Origin: Nocardia aurantiaca
GTDB taxonomy: Bacteria > Actinomycetota > Actinomycetes > Mycobacteriales > Mycobacteriaceae
Assembly: GCF_009708175.1 (NCBI RefSeq)
Contig: NZ_WMBB01000004.1
Span: forward strand, 186,001-250,000
DNA length: 64,000 nt
Reading direction: 5' to 3'
This document shows, piece after piece, positions 1 to 9,421 of the stretch. Each line of letters begins with the position of its first letter. Positions within the stretch are counted from its first letter, which is position 1. The position numbers and the translations under genes were made by a program. The notes below the pieces were generated by a model that made no database searches, had not been told where the DNA came from, and worked only from the letters and a program-made list of their open reading frames with translations.

Positions 1-357
1 CCGGCCGCGGGCCTACGCGACACCGTGCCCATCGGGGCGCGATTGCCACTCACCGCGGGCTCGGCCGCGAAAGTACTGCTGGCCTGGGCCGATCCGGAAC
101 TGCAACGCGCGATCCTGCCCGAGGCCGTGTTCGGCGAGCGGGCGCTGGCCGAGGTGCGCCGGCGCGGCTGGGCGCAGAGCGCCGCCGAGCGCGCGGCCGG
201 CGTGGCCAGCGTGTCCGCGCCCGTGCGCGACGCGGCCGGCGGCGTGATCGCGGCCGTCTCGGTATCCGGACCCATCGACCGCATGGGCCGCCGCCCGGGC
301 GCACGCTGGGCCGCCGATCTGGTGGCCGCCGCCGACGCCCTCCACAAGCGCCTCTGA
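1..357 (+). CDS. ltbR: IclR-family regulator, LtbR-like (C-terminal part)
   Basis: Only the C-terminal 118 codons lie in the window; the frame is open from base 1. The residues (PIGARLPLTAGSAAKVLLAW, then SVSAPVRDAAGGVIAAVSVSG) are typical of the IclR effector-binding domain, and the DNA-binding wHTH domain is upstream of the window. In M. tuberculosis and Corynebacterium the IclR gene at this place is LtbR, repressor of leucine (leuCD) and tryptophan genes, transcribed away from leuCD. The position next to the PPOX gene and gltX supports that identity. LtbR-type boxes occur later in the window, before the MFS gene and ilvB. Identity rests on family and synteny because the N-terminus is not seen. 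Confidence 0.85.
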   Translation, partial: PAAGLRDTVPIGARLPLTAGSAAKVLLAWADPELQRAILPEAVFGERALAEVRRRGWAQSAAERAAGVASVSAPVRDAAGGVIAAVSVSGPIDRMGRRPGARWAADLVAAADALHKRL

Positions 358-576
358 CGGACTTTGCGGCCCCGGGACAACCCCCGGGTGGCCACAGCCG
401 TCACGACAGCCCCAGTGGCCGCTCAGCCTTCACCTGCGCCGGCGCGGCCCGCGATCGCGGCCCTCGCCGGAAGCCGGCGGGGGCTGTGCCGCTTTCAGGG
501 CCGGACCGGATGTGGGCCACGTGGCAGTGAATGGCCACTGTGACCGCGCTCATACGCCGTAAATTACAGTCGGCCC

Positions 577-1077
577 ATGGGAGTTAATCAACGCGCGCAG
601 ATCGTGATGTCCGACGAGGAGATCGCGGGATTCCTCGCACGCAGCAGGGTCGCCACCATGGCAACGCTCAGCGCCGAGGGCAGGCCGCACCTGGTCGCCA
701 TGTGGTATGCCCTCATCGACGGCGAGATCTGGTTCGAGACCAAGGCGAAGGCCCAGAAGACGGTGAACCTGCGCCGCGACCCGCGCATCACCGTGATGGT
801 CGAGGCCGGCGATACCTACGACCAGCTACGCGGCGTTTCCATCGAGGGCCGCGCCGAGGTGATCGATGATTCCGAGGCCCTGTTCAAGGTGGGGATCAGC
901 GTCTGGGAGCGCTACACCGGGCCGTACAGCGATGAGGCCAAGCCGTTCGTGGAGGCCATGCTGCACAAGCGCGTGGCCGTGCGCGTGGTGCCCGAGCGCA
1001 CCCGCAGCTGGGATCACCGCAAACTCGGCCTGCCCGCCATGCCGCTGGGCGGCAGCACCGCCGGTCAGCACCCGTAG
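577..1077 (+). CDS. PPOX-class F420-dependent protein (Rv2991-like)
   Basis: A 166-residue split-barrel flavin/deazaflavin-binding protein of the pyridoxamine-5'-phosphate-oxidase family. Near the N-terminus it reads SRVATMATLSAEGRPHLVAM, followed by a strand pair around IWFETKAKAQKTVNLRRDPR, where cofactor phosphate is usually bound in this fold. The homologue at the same place in M. tuberculosis, Rv2991, is described as binding F420; the substrate is unknown. The gene stands alone between the IclR gene and tRNA-Glu and is followed closely by a strong terminator. The start ATG has only a weak ribosome-binding site; a second ATG ten codons later is possible. Confidence 0.85.
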   Translation: MGVNQRAQIVMSDEEIAGFLARSRVATMATLSAEGRPHLVAMWYALIDGEIWFETKAKAQKTVNLRRDPRITVMVEAGDTYDQLRGVSIEGRAEVIDDSEALFKVGISVWERYTGPYSDEAKPFVEAMLHKRVAVRVVPERTRSWDHRKLGLPAMPLGGSTAGQHP

Positions 1078-1102
1078 ACACCGCCGGTCAGCATCCGTAG
1101 GA

Positions 1103-1144
1103 AAAGCGAAGGTCCCCGGCCGATCGGCCGGGGACCTTCGCTTT
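1103..1144. terminator. Bidirectional intrinsic terminator
   Basis: A perfect 42-base inverted repeat (arms AAAGCGAAGGTCCCCGGCC and its complement, loop GATC). It lies just after the PPOX stop codon and just downstream of tRNA-Glu on the other strand, so it probably ends both transcripts. Confidence 0.9.
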
Positions 1145-1145
1145 G

Positions 1146-1218
1146 TAGTCCCGACGGGATTTGAACCCGCGCTACCGCCTTGAGAGGGCGGCGTCCTAGG
1201 CCGCTAGACGACGGGACC
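1146..1218 (-). tRNA. tRNA-Glu (anticodon CUC)
   Basis: On the minus strand the sequence folds as a cloverleaf: acceptor starting GGTCCCG, D-arm GTCTAGCGGCCTAGGAC, anticodon stem CCGCC/GGCGG with loop CTCTCAA (anticodon CUC), T-arm GCGGG-TTCAAAT-CCCGT, discriminator A. The 3' CCA is not encoded. It sits beside tRNA-Gln and upstream of gltX, the synthetase that charges both. Confidence 0.95.
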
Positions 1219-1287
1219 AGGATGAGATTTCGGCGGTCTTTGCGGTCCACCGAAGCTTCTCGAATTCGAGAGCCGAGACTCTCGCAG

Positions 1288-1359
1288 CTGGGGTACCAGG
1301 ACTCGAACCTAGAATGGCTGAACCAGAATCAGCTGTGTTGCCAATTACACCATACCCCA
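1288..1359 (-). tRNA. tRNA-Gln (anticodon CUG)
   Basis: Minus-strand cloverleaf of 72 bases: acceptor TGGGGTA/TACCCCA, anticodon stem GCTGA/TCAGC with loop TTCTGGT (anticodon CUG), T-loop TTCGAGT, discriminator G. In bacteria of this group there is normally no GlnRS; this tRNA is mischarged with Glu by GluRS and corrected by GatCAB, whose genes are in this window. Confidence 0.95.
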
Positions 1360-1446
1360 TTGACCTGGGCTTTCAGGTTCCTCCCGGGGGAAGCTCCTGA
1401 CCGCTTTCCGGCCGAGAAGAAGATTAGCAGCATCCCCCCTGAGATA

Positions 1447-1477
1447 CACAAACCGGCTGGTCAGAGGCCGGTTTGTG
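1447..1477 (-). terminator. Terminator after gltX
   Basis: An 11-bp stem (CACAAACCGGC with GCCGGTTTGTG, 9-base loop), 40 bases past the gltX stop on the minus strand. The T-tail is poor, as is common in GC-rich actinobacteria. Confidence 0.7.
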
Positions 1478-1516
1478 CATCAATCGGACTATCTCGCGAC
1501 GATCGGCGCGACCACG

Positions 1517-2983
1517 TCAGGCGATCTCGGCGAGCGCCGCGCGCAGACGGTCCATGGCGACCTCACGGCCCAGTAGTTCCAGGGACTCGTAGAGCGGCGG
1601 GCTGATGTGGGAGCCGGTCACCGCGACGCGCACCGGCGCGAAGGCCTTGCGCGGTTTGAGGCCCAGTTCGTCGATGAGCGCGGTTTTCAGCGCCTCCTCG
1701 AGCGGAACCGCGGTCCATTCCGACACACCTTCCAGGGCTTTCACCGCCGCCTGCAATACCGGGGCGGCGTCGGCGCCGAGATTCTTTTCTTTGGCGGCCG
1801 GATCGATGGAGAACTCTTCGGGCTTGATGAACAGGAACTTCAGCAGTTCCCATGCGTCGCCGAGCACCACGATCCGGGTCTGCACCAGATCGGCCGCCCT
1901 TTCGAAGAGCTTCTCGTCGATCTCGGCGCCGATATGACCATGTCCGGTGAGGTACTCGCGTAGCCGGTGAGCAAAATCACCGGGAGTCAGCAACCGAATA
2001 TGTTCGGCGTTCAGCGCGTCCGCCTTCTTCTGATCGAATCGGGCCGGATTCGAATTCACCTTCGAAATATCGAAGGCCGCCACCATCTCCGCCATGGAGA
2101 ACACGTCATGATCATCGGCGATGCTCCAGCCGAGCAGCGCCAGATAATTCAGCAAACCCTCGGGAATGAACCCGCGGTCGCGATGATGGAAGAGATTGGA
2201 CTCCGGATCACGCTTGGACAACTTCTTGTTGCCCTGGCCCATCACGAACGGCAGGTGACCGAACTCCGGGGTGAACTCCGCGACGCCGATTCGTTTCAGC
2301 GACTCGTAGAGCGCGAGCTGTCGCGGCGTCGACGACAGCAGATCCTCACCGCGCAAAACGTGGGTGATCTTCATCATGGCGTCGTCGACCGGGTTGACCA
2401 GCGTATAGAGCGGATCCCCATTACCGCGGGTGAGCGCGAAATCGGGCACCACGCCCGCGCGGAAGGTGGTCTCGCCGCGGACCAGGTCGTTCCAGGTGAG
2501 GTCCCGGTCGGGCATGCGCAGGCGGATGACCGCGGATCGGCCCTCGGCCTTGTAGGCGGCGATCTGCTCGAGGGTCAGGTCGCGGTCGAAGTTGTCGTAG
2601 CCCAACTTGGGGTCGCGCCCGGCGGCCTTGTGGCGGGCCTCGACTTCCTCTGGGGTGGAGAAGGATTCGTAGGCCTCCCCCGCCGCGAGCAGGCGCTGCA
2701 CCACATCGAGATGAATATCACGCCGCTGCGACTGCCGGTACGGGCCGTGGGGGCCGCCGACCTCCGGGCCCTCGTCCCAGGTGAGGCCGAGCCAGCGCAG
2801 TGCGTCGAGGATGGCGTTGTAGGACTCCTCGGAATCGCGTGCGGCGTCGGTGTCTTCGATGCGGAAGACGAAGGTGCCGCCGTGGTGGCGCGCGTAGGCC
2901 CAGTTGAACAGGGCGGTGCGGACCAGACCCACATGCGGTGTACCGGTGGGTGACGGGCAGAAACGAACCCGGACGTCAGTCAT
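1517..2983 (-). CDS. gltX: Glutamyl-tRNA synthetase
   Basis: Class I aminoacyl-tRNA synthetase of 488 residues. The HIGH-like motif is [19 protein letters not shown] near the N-terminus and the KMSKS-like motif is KKLSKRD about halfway. It attaches glutamate to tRNA-Glu and, in bacteria lacking GlnRS, also to tRNA-Gln, which GatCAB then amidates. The start chosen is the ATG giving [14 protein letters not shown]; upstream sequence adds only ten unconserved codons overlapping the preceding gene. It follows the FAH gene by 13 bases, so the two are probably co-transcribed, as in M. tuberculosis (Rv2993c-Rv2992c). Confidence 0.97.
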   Translation of the reverse strand: MTDVRVRFCPSPTGTPHVGLVRTALFNWAYARHHGGTFVFRIEDTDAARDSEESYNAILDALRWLGLTWDEGPEVGGPHGPYRQSQRRDIHLDVVQRLLAAGEAYESFSTPEEVEARHKAAGRDPKLGYDNFDRDLTLEQIAAYKAEGRSAVIRLRMPDRDLTWNDLVRGETTFRAGVVPDFALTRGNGDPLYTLVNPVDDAMMKITHVLRGEDLLSSTPRQLALYESLKRIGVAEFTPEFGHLPFVMGQGNKKLSKRDPESNLFHHRDRGFIPEGLLNYLALLGWSIADDHDVFSMAEMVAAFDISKVNSNPARFDQKKADALNAEHIRLLTPGDFAHRLREYLTGHGHIGAEIDEKLFERAADLVQTRIVVLGDAWELLKFLFIKPEEFSIDPAAKEKNLGADAAPVLQAAVKALEGVSEWTAVPLEEALKTALIDELGLKPRKAFAPVRVAVTGSHISPPLYESLELLGREVAMDRLRAALAEIA

Positions 2984-2996
2984 GGCTCTCTTTCGT

Positions 2997-3770
2997 TCAG
3001 CGTTTGGCGGCAACGGGATTGGACAGGGTGCCGATGCCGGAGACGGTCACCGACACGGTCTGGCCGGCCTGCAGCGGGCCGACGCCCTCCGGGGTGCCGG
3101 TGAGGATGACATCGCCCGGTAGCAAGGTCATCACGGTGGTGATCCATTCGATCAGCTTCGGAATATCGTGCAGCAGAAGCGAAGTGCGGCTGCGCTGCTT
3201 CACCTGGCCGTCGACCTCGGTGACGATCTCCAGATCCGAAGGGTCCAGCGAGGTCTCGATCCACGGGCCCAGCGGGCAGAAGGTGTCGTAGCCCTTGGCG
3301 CGGGTCCACTGGCCGTCGTGGCGCTGCTGGTCACGGGCGGTGACGTCATTGGCGACGGTGTAGCCCAGGATCACCTCGCCGGCGCGGGCGGCGGGAACGT
3401 CCTTGCAGGGGCGGCCGATCACGACGGCCAGTTCGCCCTCATAGTCGACCTGAGAGGAGCTGGGCGGCAGGATGATCGGGGCGTTCGGGCTCTGGATCGA
3501 GGTGCTCGGCTTCATGAAGATGACCGGGTCGGCCGGGGCTGGGCCGCCCATCTCCTCGGCGTGCGCGGCGTAGTTCTTGCCGATGCAGATCACCTTGCTG
3601 GCGAGGATGGGGGCCAGCAGGCGCACATCGGCCAGCGGCCAGCTGCGACCGGTGAAGGTCGGGTTGCCGAACGGGTGTTCGGCGATTTCCCGGACGACGG
3701 CGTCGGCACCGTCTCCTTCGATGCTGACGAAAGCGACTCCATCTGGGCTGGCAACTCGACCTAGGCGCAT
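2997..3770 (-). CDS. Fumarylacetoacetate hydrolase family protein
   Basis: A 257-residue FAH-fold enzyme, probably cleaving or isomerising a 2-keto or acylpyruvate-type substrate with a divalent metal. Metal-site signatures are visible: [13 protein letters not shown] and [15 protein letters not shown], plus [13 protein letters not shown] and the C-terminal LTGTPEGVG. Its exact substrate cannot be told from sequence. The start is set at [11 protein letters not shown] because an AGGATG sequence lies about ten bases before it; the longer reading adds a Pro/Arg-rich tail with no family match. It is the first gene of a two-gene unit with gltX and is divergent from the MFS gene. Confidence 0.9.
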   Translation of the reverse strand: MRLGRVASPDGVAFVSIEGDGADAVVREIAEHPFGNPTFTGRSWPLADVRLLAPILASKVICIGKNYAAHAEEMGGPAPADPVIFMKPSTSIQSPNAPIILPPSSSQVDYEGELAVVIGRPCKDVPAARAGEVILGYTVANDVTARDQQRHDGQWTRAKGYDTFCPLGPWIETSLDPSDLEIVTEVDGQVKQRSRTSLLLHDIPKLIEWITTVMTLLPGDVILTGTPEGVGPLQAGQTVSVTVSGIGTLSNPVAAKR

Positions 3771-4068
3771 GGTTGGCATCCTATCGACCGCCTTCGACCT
3801 GCCCGAACGCGCCCGACCACGGAGCAGGACGGGATCAGGGGCGGGCCGTGGGCCGGGCGCGTGCGGGGGCCGCGCGGCGGGTGGCATCCCGGCCCGCATT
3901 GCCCCGATTCGAATGTGAAAAGCCCTTATACACAAGCGAACTCAGGTCAGGTCACGGGGCTCACGAGAGCGGTGCGCGGGTGTGAGCAAACAGACAGCTC
4001 GTCTCGGAAATCGTCTCGCGCATCAGGTGTACCGTAAGGTCGATGTTCACAAAGTAAGACAACTATTC

Positions 4069-4081
4069 CATATAGTGAGAC
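4069..4081 (+). promoter_or_regulatory. LtbR-type operator before the MFS gene
   Basis: CATATAGTGAGAC matches completely the LtbR box consensus as I recall it from Corynebacterium glutamicum (CA-Y-ATAGTGAGA-Y). It overlaps a TATAGT hexamer that could serve as -10, about 20 bases before the ATG, with a TTCACA candidate -35 upstream. This suggests LtbR control of the transporter. Confidence 0.65.
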
Positions 4082-4094
4082 ACGAGGTGAGGTC

Positions 4095-5273
4095 ATGGCC
4101 ACCGTGACGGCAATGGATACGGCGCGACGGTGGACCATGCTGGCGCTCGGCGTCTTCGCGCAGAGCTCCAGCGCGGTGCTGGTACACGGCACCGCCTTCC
4201 TGCTGCCGGCCCTGACCCAGCGAGGAATGTCGCTGGCCACGGCTGGTCTGCTGGTGGCGATGCCCATGGTCGGCTTGGTCTGCACGCTGATCGCGTGGGG
4301 CTGGATCGTCGATCATGTGGGCGAGCGCAAGGCCCTGGTGGCCGGGCCCGCGCTGATGTTCGCGGCGGGTGCGGCGGCGGCCGCCGTCACGAACTACATT
4401 GCGCTGGGGGCATTGCTATTGCTGGCCGGGGCCGGCGCGGGCAGTACCAACGGCGCGAGCGGACGCGTCATCGTGGGCTGGTTCCCGCCGGATCAGCGCG
4501 GGCTGGCCATGGGTATCCGGCAGACCGCGCAGCCGCTGGGCGTGGCCGTCGGGGCCCTGACCATCCCCGCCGTCGCTGCGGCACACGGGTTCTCGGCGGC
4601 CGTGCTGGTGCCCGCGGTCATGGCGGGCGCGGCCGCGATCGGCTGTCTGTTCGGCATCGTGGATCCGCCGCGACCCGAATCCACCGGGGGCGCAGGGCGT
4701 CCCGTCAATCCCTACCGCGGTGACTCCACGCTGTGGCGCATTCACGGGGTGTCGATTCTGTTGGTCATCCCGCAGGCCACCATCTGGACGTTCGGCCTGC
4801 TGTGGCTGCACCGCGATGTCGGCATGTCGCTGGCCACCGCGGGCGCGCTGATCACCGCCGCCCAGATCCTGGGCGCGGGAGGGCGAATCGGCGCGGGGAT
4901 CTGGTCGGACCGGGTGGGCAGCCGGTTGCGGCCGCTGCGCACGGTGGCGATGGCGGCCGTAATCTCCATGTCCGCCTTGGCCGTAGCGGCGTGGGCACAC
5001 CAGTGGTGGGCTGCCGTTCCGATTCTGATCGGGGCCTCGGTCATCACGGTGGCCGACAATGGTCTGGCCTTCACGGCGGTGGCCGAGATCGCCGGTCCCT
5101 ATTGGTCGGGTCGCGGGCTGGGGATCCAGAACACGGGGCAGAACTTGGCGGCGGCCGTGATCGCCCCGGCGTTCGGCGCATTGATCACCGCGGCCGGTTT
5201 TCCGATCGCCTACCTGCTGGCGGCGCTGATGGCGCTGGCCGCAGTCCCGTTGGTGCCCAGTGGTTCCCGGTGA
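4095..5273 (+). CDS. Major facilitator superfamily transporter (Rv2994-like)
   Basis: A 392-residue integral membrane protein with about 12 hydrophobic segments and the MFS loop-2 signature region GWIVDHVGERKALVAGPALM; a related motif, GRIGAGIWSDRVGSRLRPLR, follows the second half's first hairpin. The start ATG has a good ribosome-binding site (GAGGTGAGGTC). The homologue at the same place in M. tuberculosis is Rv2994, of unproven substrate. Its location between leucine genes and the LtbR-type box overlapping its promoter suggest transport, possibly export, of a branched-chain amino acid or keto acid; that is an inference. It is divergent from the FAH-gltX unit. Confidence 0.88.
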   Translation: MATVTAMDTARRWTMLALGVFAQSSSAVLVHGTAFLLPALTQRGMSLATAGLLVAMPMVGLVCTLIAWGWIVDHVGERKALVAGPALMFAAGAAAAAVTNYIALGALLLLAGAGAGSTNGASGRVIVGWFPPDQRGLAMGIRQTAQPLGVAVGALTIPAVAAAHGFSAAVLVPAVMAGAAAIGCLFGIVDPPRPESTGGAGRPVNPYRGDSTLWRIHGVSILLVIPQATIWTFGLLWLHRDVGMSLATAGALITAAQILGAGGRIGAGIWSDRVGSRLRPLRTVAMAAVISMSALAVAAWAHQWWAAVPILIGASVITVADNGLAFTAVAEIAGPYWSGRGLGIQNTGQNLAAAVIAPAFGALITAAGFPIAYLLAALMALAAVPLVPSGSR

Positions 5274-5510
5274 GCCGTTCATCCCGGGCAAATGCGGAAG
5301 ACCTGTGCCCGTTAAGTTTTCGCATCCGAATGCAACTGTGCGATTTGGCTCACTGGGGGCGCGATTTCACGAAACCACCTCTCAGGATTGCATTTCGGCG
5401 GCGGCGAGGGAACGAACGGAGCGTGTGAAGCAGTCGGGTTTCGGCCGATTGCCCGATGATCCGGATCCGCGGATCACCTTGTCGGCCTGGATATCCGGCC
5501 ATGGACAGCG

Positions 5511-5550
5511 ACGAGCCCCCGTCCCCGCGGTCGCGGCAACGGGGGCTCGT
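5511..5550 (-). terminator. Terminator after leuB
   Basis: A 12-bp stem (ACGAGCCCCCGT with ACGGGGGCTCGT) starts 11 bases past the leuB stop on the minus strand. Confidence 0.85.
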
Positions 5551-5560
5551 CCGTGAAACC

Positions 5561-6577
5561 CTAGAGCGACGCGATGATTCGGTCGCCGACCTCCACGGTG
5601 GACGCGGCGCCCGAGCGCGACGCCAGATCCTTGGCGACGGCGGACTCGATGCGAGCGGCCTCCTCGGCCTTGCCGAGGTGCTGGAGCAGCAGGGCCACCG
5701 ACAGGATCGCGGCGGTCGGGTCGGCCTTGGACTGGCCCGCGATGTCGGGGGCCGAACCGTGCACCGGCTCGAACATGGACGGGTTGGTGCCCGAGGCGTC
5801 GATATTGCCGGAGGCGGCCAGACCGATGCCACCGGAGACGGCGGCGGCCAGGTCGGTGATGATGTCGCCGAACAGGTTGTCGGTGACGATCACGTCGAAT
5901 CGGCCCGGGTCGGTGACCATGTGGATGGTGGCGGCATCGATGTGCTGGTAGGCGGTCTCGATGTCCGGGTACTCGGCGCCGACCTCGGCGACCGTGCGCG
6001 ACCACAGCGAACCGGCGAAGGCCAGCACATTGTTCTTGTGCACCAGGGTCAGATGCTTGCGGCGCTTGCGGGCGGTCTCGAAGGCGTAGCGGACCACGCG
6101 CTCGACGCCGAAGCGGGTGTTGGTGGAGACCTCGGTGGCCACCTCGTGCGGGGTGTTGACGCGAATCGCGCCGCCGGTGCCGGTGTAGGGACCCTCGGTG
6201 CCCTCGCGCACGACCACGAAGTCGATCTCCGGGTTGGCCGCGAGCGGGCTGGTGACGCCCGGGTACAGCTTGGACGGGCGCAGGTTCACGTGGTGGTCCA
6301 ACTCGAAGCGAGTGCGCAACAGCAGGCCGCGCTCGAGCAGGCCGCTCTGCACCGACGGGTCGCCGATCGCGCCCAGCAGGATGGCGTCGTGCTGCTTGAG
6401 CTCCGGGATGACATTGTCCGGGAGGATCTCGCCGGTGGCATGGAACCGCTTGGCTCCCAGGTCGTATTCGGTCTTCTCGACACCAGGCACCACCGCGTCG
6501 AGCACCTTGAGCGCCTCGGCGATGACCTCGGGACCGATACCGTCGCCCGGAATGACAGCCAGTTTCATGAAATCCAT
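5561..6577 (-). CDS. leuB: 3-isopropylmalate dehydrogenase
   Basis: A 338-residue NAD-dependent beta-decarboxylating dehydrogenase. It oxidises 3-isopropylmalate in leucine synthesis. Family features are the N-terminal [31 protein letters not shown], the metal-binding stretch [20 protein letters not shown] and the NAD loop [13 protein letters not shown]. The start ATG giving MDFMKLAVI is preferred because GGAG lies six bases before it. It is a single-gene unit with its own terminator; serA lies 461 bases upstream in the same direction. Length is typical of the actinobacterial enzyme. Confidence 0.97.
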   Translation of the reverse strand: MDFMKLAVIPGDGIGPEVIAEALKVLDAVVPGVEKTEYDLGAKRFHATGEILPDNVIPELKQHDAILLGAIGDPSVQSGLLERGLLLRTRFELDHHVNLRPSKLYPGVTSPLAANPEIDFVVVREGTEGPYTGTGGAIRVNTPHEVATEVSTNTRFGVERVVRYAFETARKRRKHLTLVHKNNVLAFAGSLWSRTVAEVGAEYPDIETAYQHIDAATIHMVTDPGRFDVIVTDNLFGDIITDLAAAVSGGIGLAASGNIDASGTNPSMFEPVHGSAPDIAGQSKADPTAAILSVALLLQHLGKAEEAARIESAVAKDLASRSGAASTVEVGDRIIASL

Positions 6578-6984
6578 GCTCCGTTCGATAACGCGCGGGT
6601 GATCCTCTCCGCGCTGGCAGGAGAGTCCCGGCCACCATAGCGGGTGCCGCCCCAACCCCTTTCACCAGGGCGAATCGCTCCCAACCAGTGGGATCGGACA
6701 GCATCACCGAACCGGAATATCGGGTGCGCGGCGGCCCGGCGACGGAGCTCTCCGGCGTCGGGATCCACGTCCAGGTACCGCAGTACCGAACAAGGCGGGG
6801 CGGCAGGACTTCGGCGCGTCGACACCGCTACCGCACGCGCCGAGAAAGGGCACCCTGTTGCGCGGACACCGTCCGGCGCCGGTCCCGAGCCTGCGCACCG
6901 CACGTCCGCTGCTGCTGCCCGCCCATAGTTCCGGCGGAAAGCACTGCGACACAACCATTCTCGGGCCGGGGCCGTAATCGGACC
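6578..6984. other. Intergenic region between serA and leuB
   Basis: About 400 bases hold the leuB 5' region and the space after the serA terminator. I see no convincing gene or RNA. A plus-strand open frame over part of it lacks a ribosome-binding site and any family resemblance. Confidence 0.6.
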
Positions 6985-7016
6985 GCGCCCCCGTCCACGA
7001 GTGCGGACGGGGGCGC
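6985..7016 (-). terminator. Terminator after serA
   Basis: A 12-bp GC-rich stem (GCGCCCCCGTCC with GGACGGGGGCGC, 8-base loop) beginning 22 bases past the serA stop. Confidence 0.85.
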
Positions 7017-7038
7017 GGGCGACCAGACTTGCGAGTGA

Positions 7039-8637
7039 CTAGTCCAGGTTGACCTGGACGACCTTGGCGGCGCCCACGGCCTCGGCGATCGAGTTCTGGA
7101 CCTCGGCCGGGACCTCCTTGTTGACGCGGAGGATGACGGTGGCGCCTTCGTCGTTCAGGTCCTGGGTGAGCTGGGCGGCCAGGATGTCGATGCCGGCGTC
7201 GCCGAGCTTGGTGGCCAGGCGGCCGAGCTGGCCCGGCTTGTCCTCGTAGGCGAGGACGGCCAGGTTCAGGCCCTCGGCGCGCATGTCGTAGTTGCGGCCG
7301 TTGATGTTGACGATCTTCTCGACCTGGGCGGGCTCGGTCAGGGTGCCGGCCACGTTCAGGGTGCGGCCGTCGCCGAACACGGCGCGCAGGTCGACCAGGC
7401 TGCGGTGGGTCGGGCTCTCGCTGTGGGTGGTGACGGTGGCCTCCAGGCCGCGGTCCTTGGCCAGCGACGGGGCGTTGACGAAGGTCACCGCATCCTCGAC
7501 GAGGGCCGAGAACACGCCGCGCAGGGCCGAAAGCTCCAGCACCGCAACGTCTTCCGAGGACAGCTCGCCGCGAACCTGGACCTCGAGGGAGACCGGCAGC
7601 TCGTTGGCCAGGGCGCCCAGCAGCGCGCCCTGCTTGCGCACGATGTCCAGCCACGGGGCGACGATCTCGTTGACCGCACCACCGGTGACGTTCACCGCGC
7701 CCGGCACGAACTCACCGGCCAGGGCGAGCTGCACGGACTTGGCGACATCGGTGCCGGCGCGGTCCTGCGCCTCGGCGGTGGACGCGCCCAGGTGCGGGGT
7801 CACCACGACCTGGGGCAGCTCGAACAGCGGGCTGTCGGTGGACGGCTCGGTCTCGAACACGTCGATGCCGGCGGCGCGCACGTGGCCGGAGTTGATGGCG
7901 TCGGCCAGGGCCTGCTCATCGATCAGACCGCCGCGGGCGGCATTGACGATGATGACGCCCTTCTTGGTCTTGGCGAGCGTCTCCTTGTTCAGCATGCCCT
8001 TGGTCTCGGGGGTCTTGGGCAGGTGAATGGAGATGAAGTCGGCGCGCTCGAGCACCTCGTCCAAGGGCAGCAGCTCGATGCCCAGCTGGGCGGCGCGGGC
8101 CGGCGAGGTGTAGGGGTCGTACGCGATGACCTTGGTCTCGAAGGCGGCGAGACGCTGCGCGAACAGCTGGCCGATGCGGCCCAGGCCGATGACGCCCACG
8201 GTCTTGCCGAAGATCTCGACACCGTTGAACTTGCTGCGCTGCCAGGTGTGCTCACGCAGGGTGGCGTCGGCGGCCGGGATCTGGCGCGCGGCGGCCAGCA
8301 GCAGGGTGACGGCGTGCTCGGCGGCGGTGTGGATATTGGAGGTCGGCGCGTTGACGACCATGACGCCGCGCTCGGTGGCCGCGGGCACGTCGACATTGTC
8401 GAGGCCGACGCCGGCCCGGGCGACGATCTTGAGGTTCTTGCCCGCCTCGAGGACCTCGGCGTCGACGGTGGTGGCCGAGCGGACCAGCAGCGCATCGGCT
8501 TCCGGCACGGCCGCCAGCAGCTCGGGTCGGTTGGGGCCGTCGACCCAGCGCACCTCGACACCGTCGCCGAGCGCGTCGACGGTCGACTGGGCGAGCTTGT
8601 CGGCGATCAGAACAACAGGACGGCCTGCTTGGCTCAC
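7039..8637 (-). CDS. serA: D-3-phosphoglycerate dehydrogenase, long form
   Basis: A 532-residue enzyme making 3-phosphohydroxypyruvate, the first step of serine synthesis. It has the catalytic and Rossmann domains (TVGVIGLGRIGQLFAQRLAAF, then NAARGGLIDEQAL and the catalytic-His segment VVTPHLGAST), an intervening ASB-type domain and a C-terminal ACT domain (about residues 455-530, NLAVLAYEDKPGQLGRLATK) that usually binds serine for feedback inhibition. This three-part long form is the one found in Mycobacterium. The ATG start (MSQAGRPVVLIADK) is preceded by GAGGAA-like sequence. It is a monocistronic unit between leuB and the accessory region. Confidence 0.97.
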   Translation of the reverse strand: MSQAGRPVVLIADKLAQSTVDALGDGVEVRWVDGPNRPELLAAVPEADALLVRSATTVDAEVLEAGKNLKIVARAGVGLDNVDVPAATERGVMVVNAPTSNIHTAAEHAVTLLLAAARQIPAADATLREHTWQRSKFNGVEIFGKTVGVIGLGRIGQLFAQRLAAFETKVIAYDPYTSPARAAQLGIELLPLDEVLERADFISIHLPKTPETKGMLNKETLAKTKKGVIIVNAARGGLIDEQALADAINSGHVRAAGIDVFETEPSTDSPLFELPQVVVTPHLGASTAEAQDRAGTDVAKSVQLALAGEFVPGAVNVTGGAVNEIVAPWLDIVRKQGALLGALANELPVSLEVQVRGELSSEDVAVLELSALRGVFSALVEDAVTFVNAPSLAKDRGLEATVTTHSESPTHRSLVDLRAVFGDGRTLNVAGTLTEPAQVEKIVNINGRNYDMRAEGLNLAVLAYEDKPGQLGRLATKLGDAGIDILAAQLTQDLNDEGATVILRVNKEVPAEVQNSIAEAVGAAKVVQVNLD

Positions 8638-8988
8638 GGTGGGGTACTCCTGAGGAAGGGGATCCGGGATTTACGGGCGTCAGCTTAATCGGCTGGGATC
8701 CGAGGCGTTTTACCGCCTGGTAGGCAACTGCCATCAAAGCTGTGAACTGCGGGTTTCGAACCAGGTCCGCAGGGTCCGCGGCCTCCGGCGGTTCCGAGGA
8801 CGCCCTCCCCGTGGCGACGGCGCCCTTATGACGTTCGCCCCGGCGCTCGGTGTAGACGATCTCGGCGTTGCGTCACGCCGGGCGTCGGCGGCCCGGGGGG
8901 GCCGACGATGCGACAGCGAGGAAGCGACCGCGCGAATTACGCACTCTGAAACATATTTTCCGGCATGGAAGTTCCTGATGCAGATAGC
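8638..8988. other. Intergenic region upstream of serA
   Basis: About 350 bases hold the serA 5' region. A short AT-rich patch (8945-8975) lies before the terminator of the neighbouring small peptide gene. No gene is recognisable. Confidence 0.55.
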
Positions 8989-9033
8989 CGAAAGCCCGGC
9001 CTCGGAGCTACGGAGTCCGAGGCCGGGCTTTCG
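8989..9033 (-). terminator. Strong terminator after the small peptide gene
   Basis: An 18-bp perfect stem (CGAAAGCCCGGCCTCGGA and its complement, 9-base loop), 28 bases past the stop of the 38-residue peptide gene on the minus strand. A dedicated terminator supports that small gene being real. Confidence 0.9.
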
Positions 9034-9061
9034 AAAGTCGAGTAATCGACGTCAGTAGTTC

Positions 9062-9178
9062 TCAGCGACCGAAGGAGCCGGTCCACAGGGTGTTCAGGAT
9101 ACCGTGCAGCGCGGCCGACCCGGTGTCGAGCAGGCCGTTGAGGGCAGCAGAACCGGTGTCGATGATAACGGGGATCAT
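9062..9178 (-). CDS. 38-residue peptide with two hendecad repeats
   Basis: ATG start with a good ribosome-binding site (AGAAGAGG, about ten bases upstream), 38 codons, TGA stop, and a strong dedicated terminator. The product is MIPVII followed by two near-identical 11-residue repeats, DTGSAALNGLL and DTGSAALHGIL, then NTLWTGSFGR. Eleven-residue periodicity with Leu/Ile/Ala on one face suggests an amphipathic helix. There is no signal peptide and no cysteine. Corynebacteria make very small helical cell-wall porins (PorA, PorH) of similar size, which is one possible parallel; I see no sequence identity to them. Function unknown. Codon usage is normal for the genome. Confidence 0.7.
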   Translation of the reverse strand: MIPVIIDTGSAALNGLLDTGSAALHGILNTLWTGSFGR

Positions 9179-9421
9179 GAGAATACCTCTTCTGGAATTC
9201 CGTACGAACTTTCTGACGTGAAGCCTATCGAGGCGATTTCGCGACCCGTTACGAGGATTAGCGCGATGTGACCGGCGTCACCGATTCAGAATTCTGTGGC
9301 CTCCTTCATATGAGTGTCGAATTCCCGCCATATAACGTGACTATCACGCCCCCATTTCTGGGGGCTCATCGCGCGAAAAACGCGTAGACCAGCGGGATCC
9401 CGGGCGCTACCGTCAGCTGCC

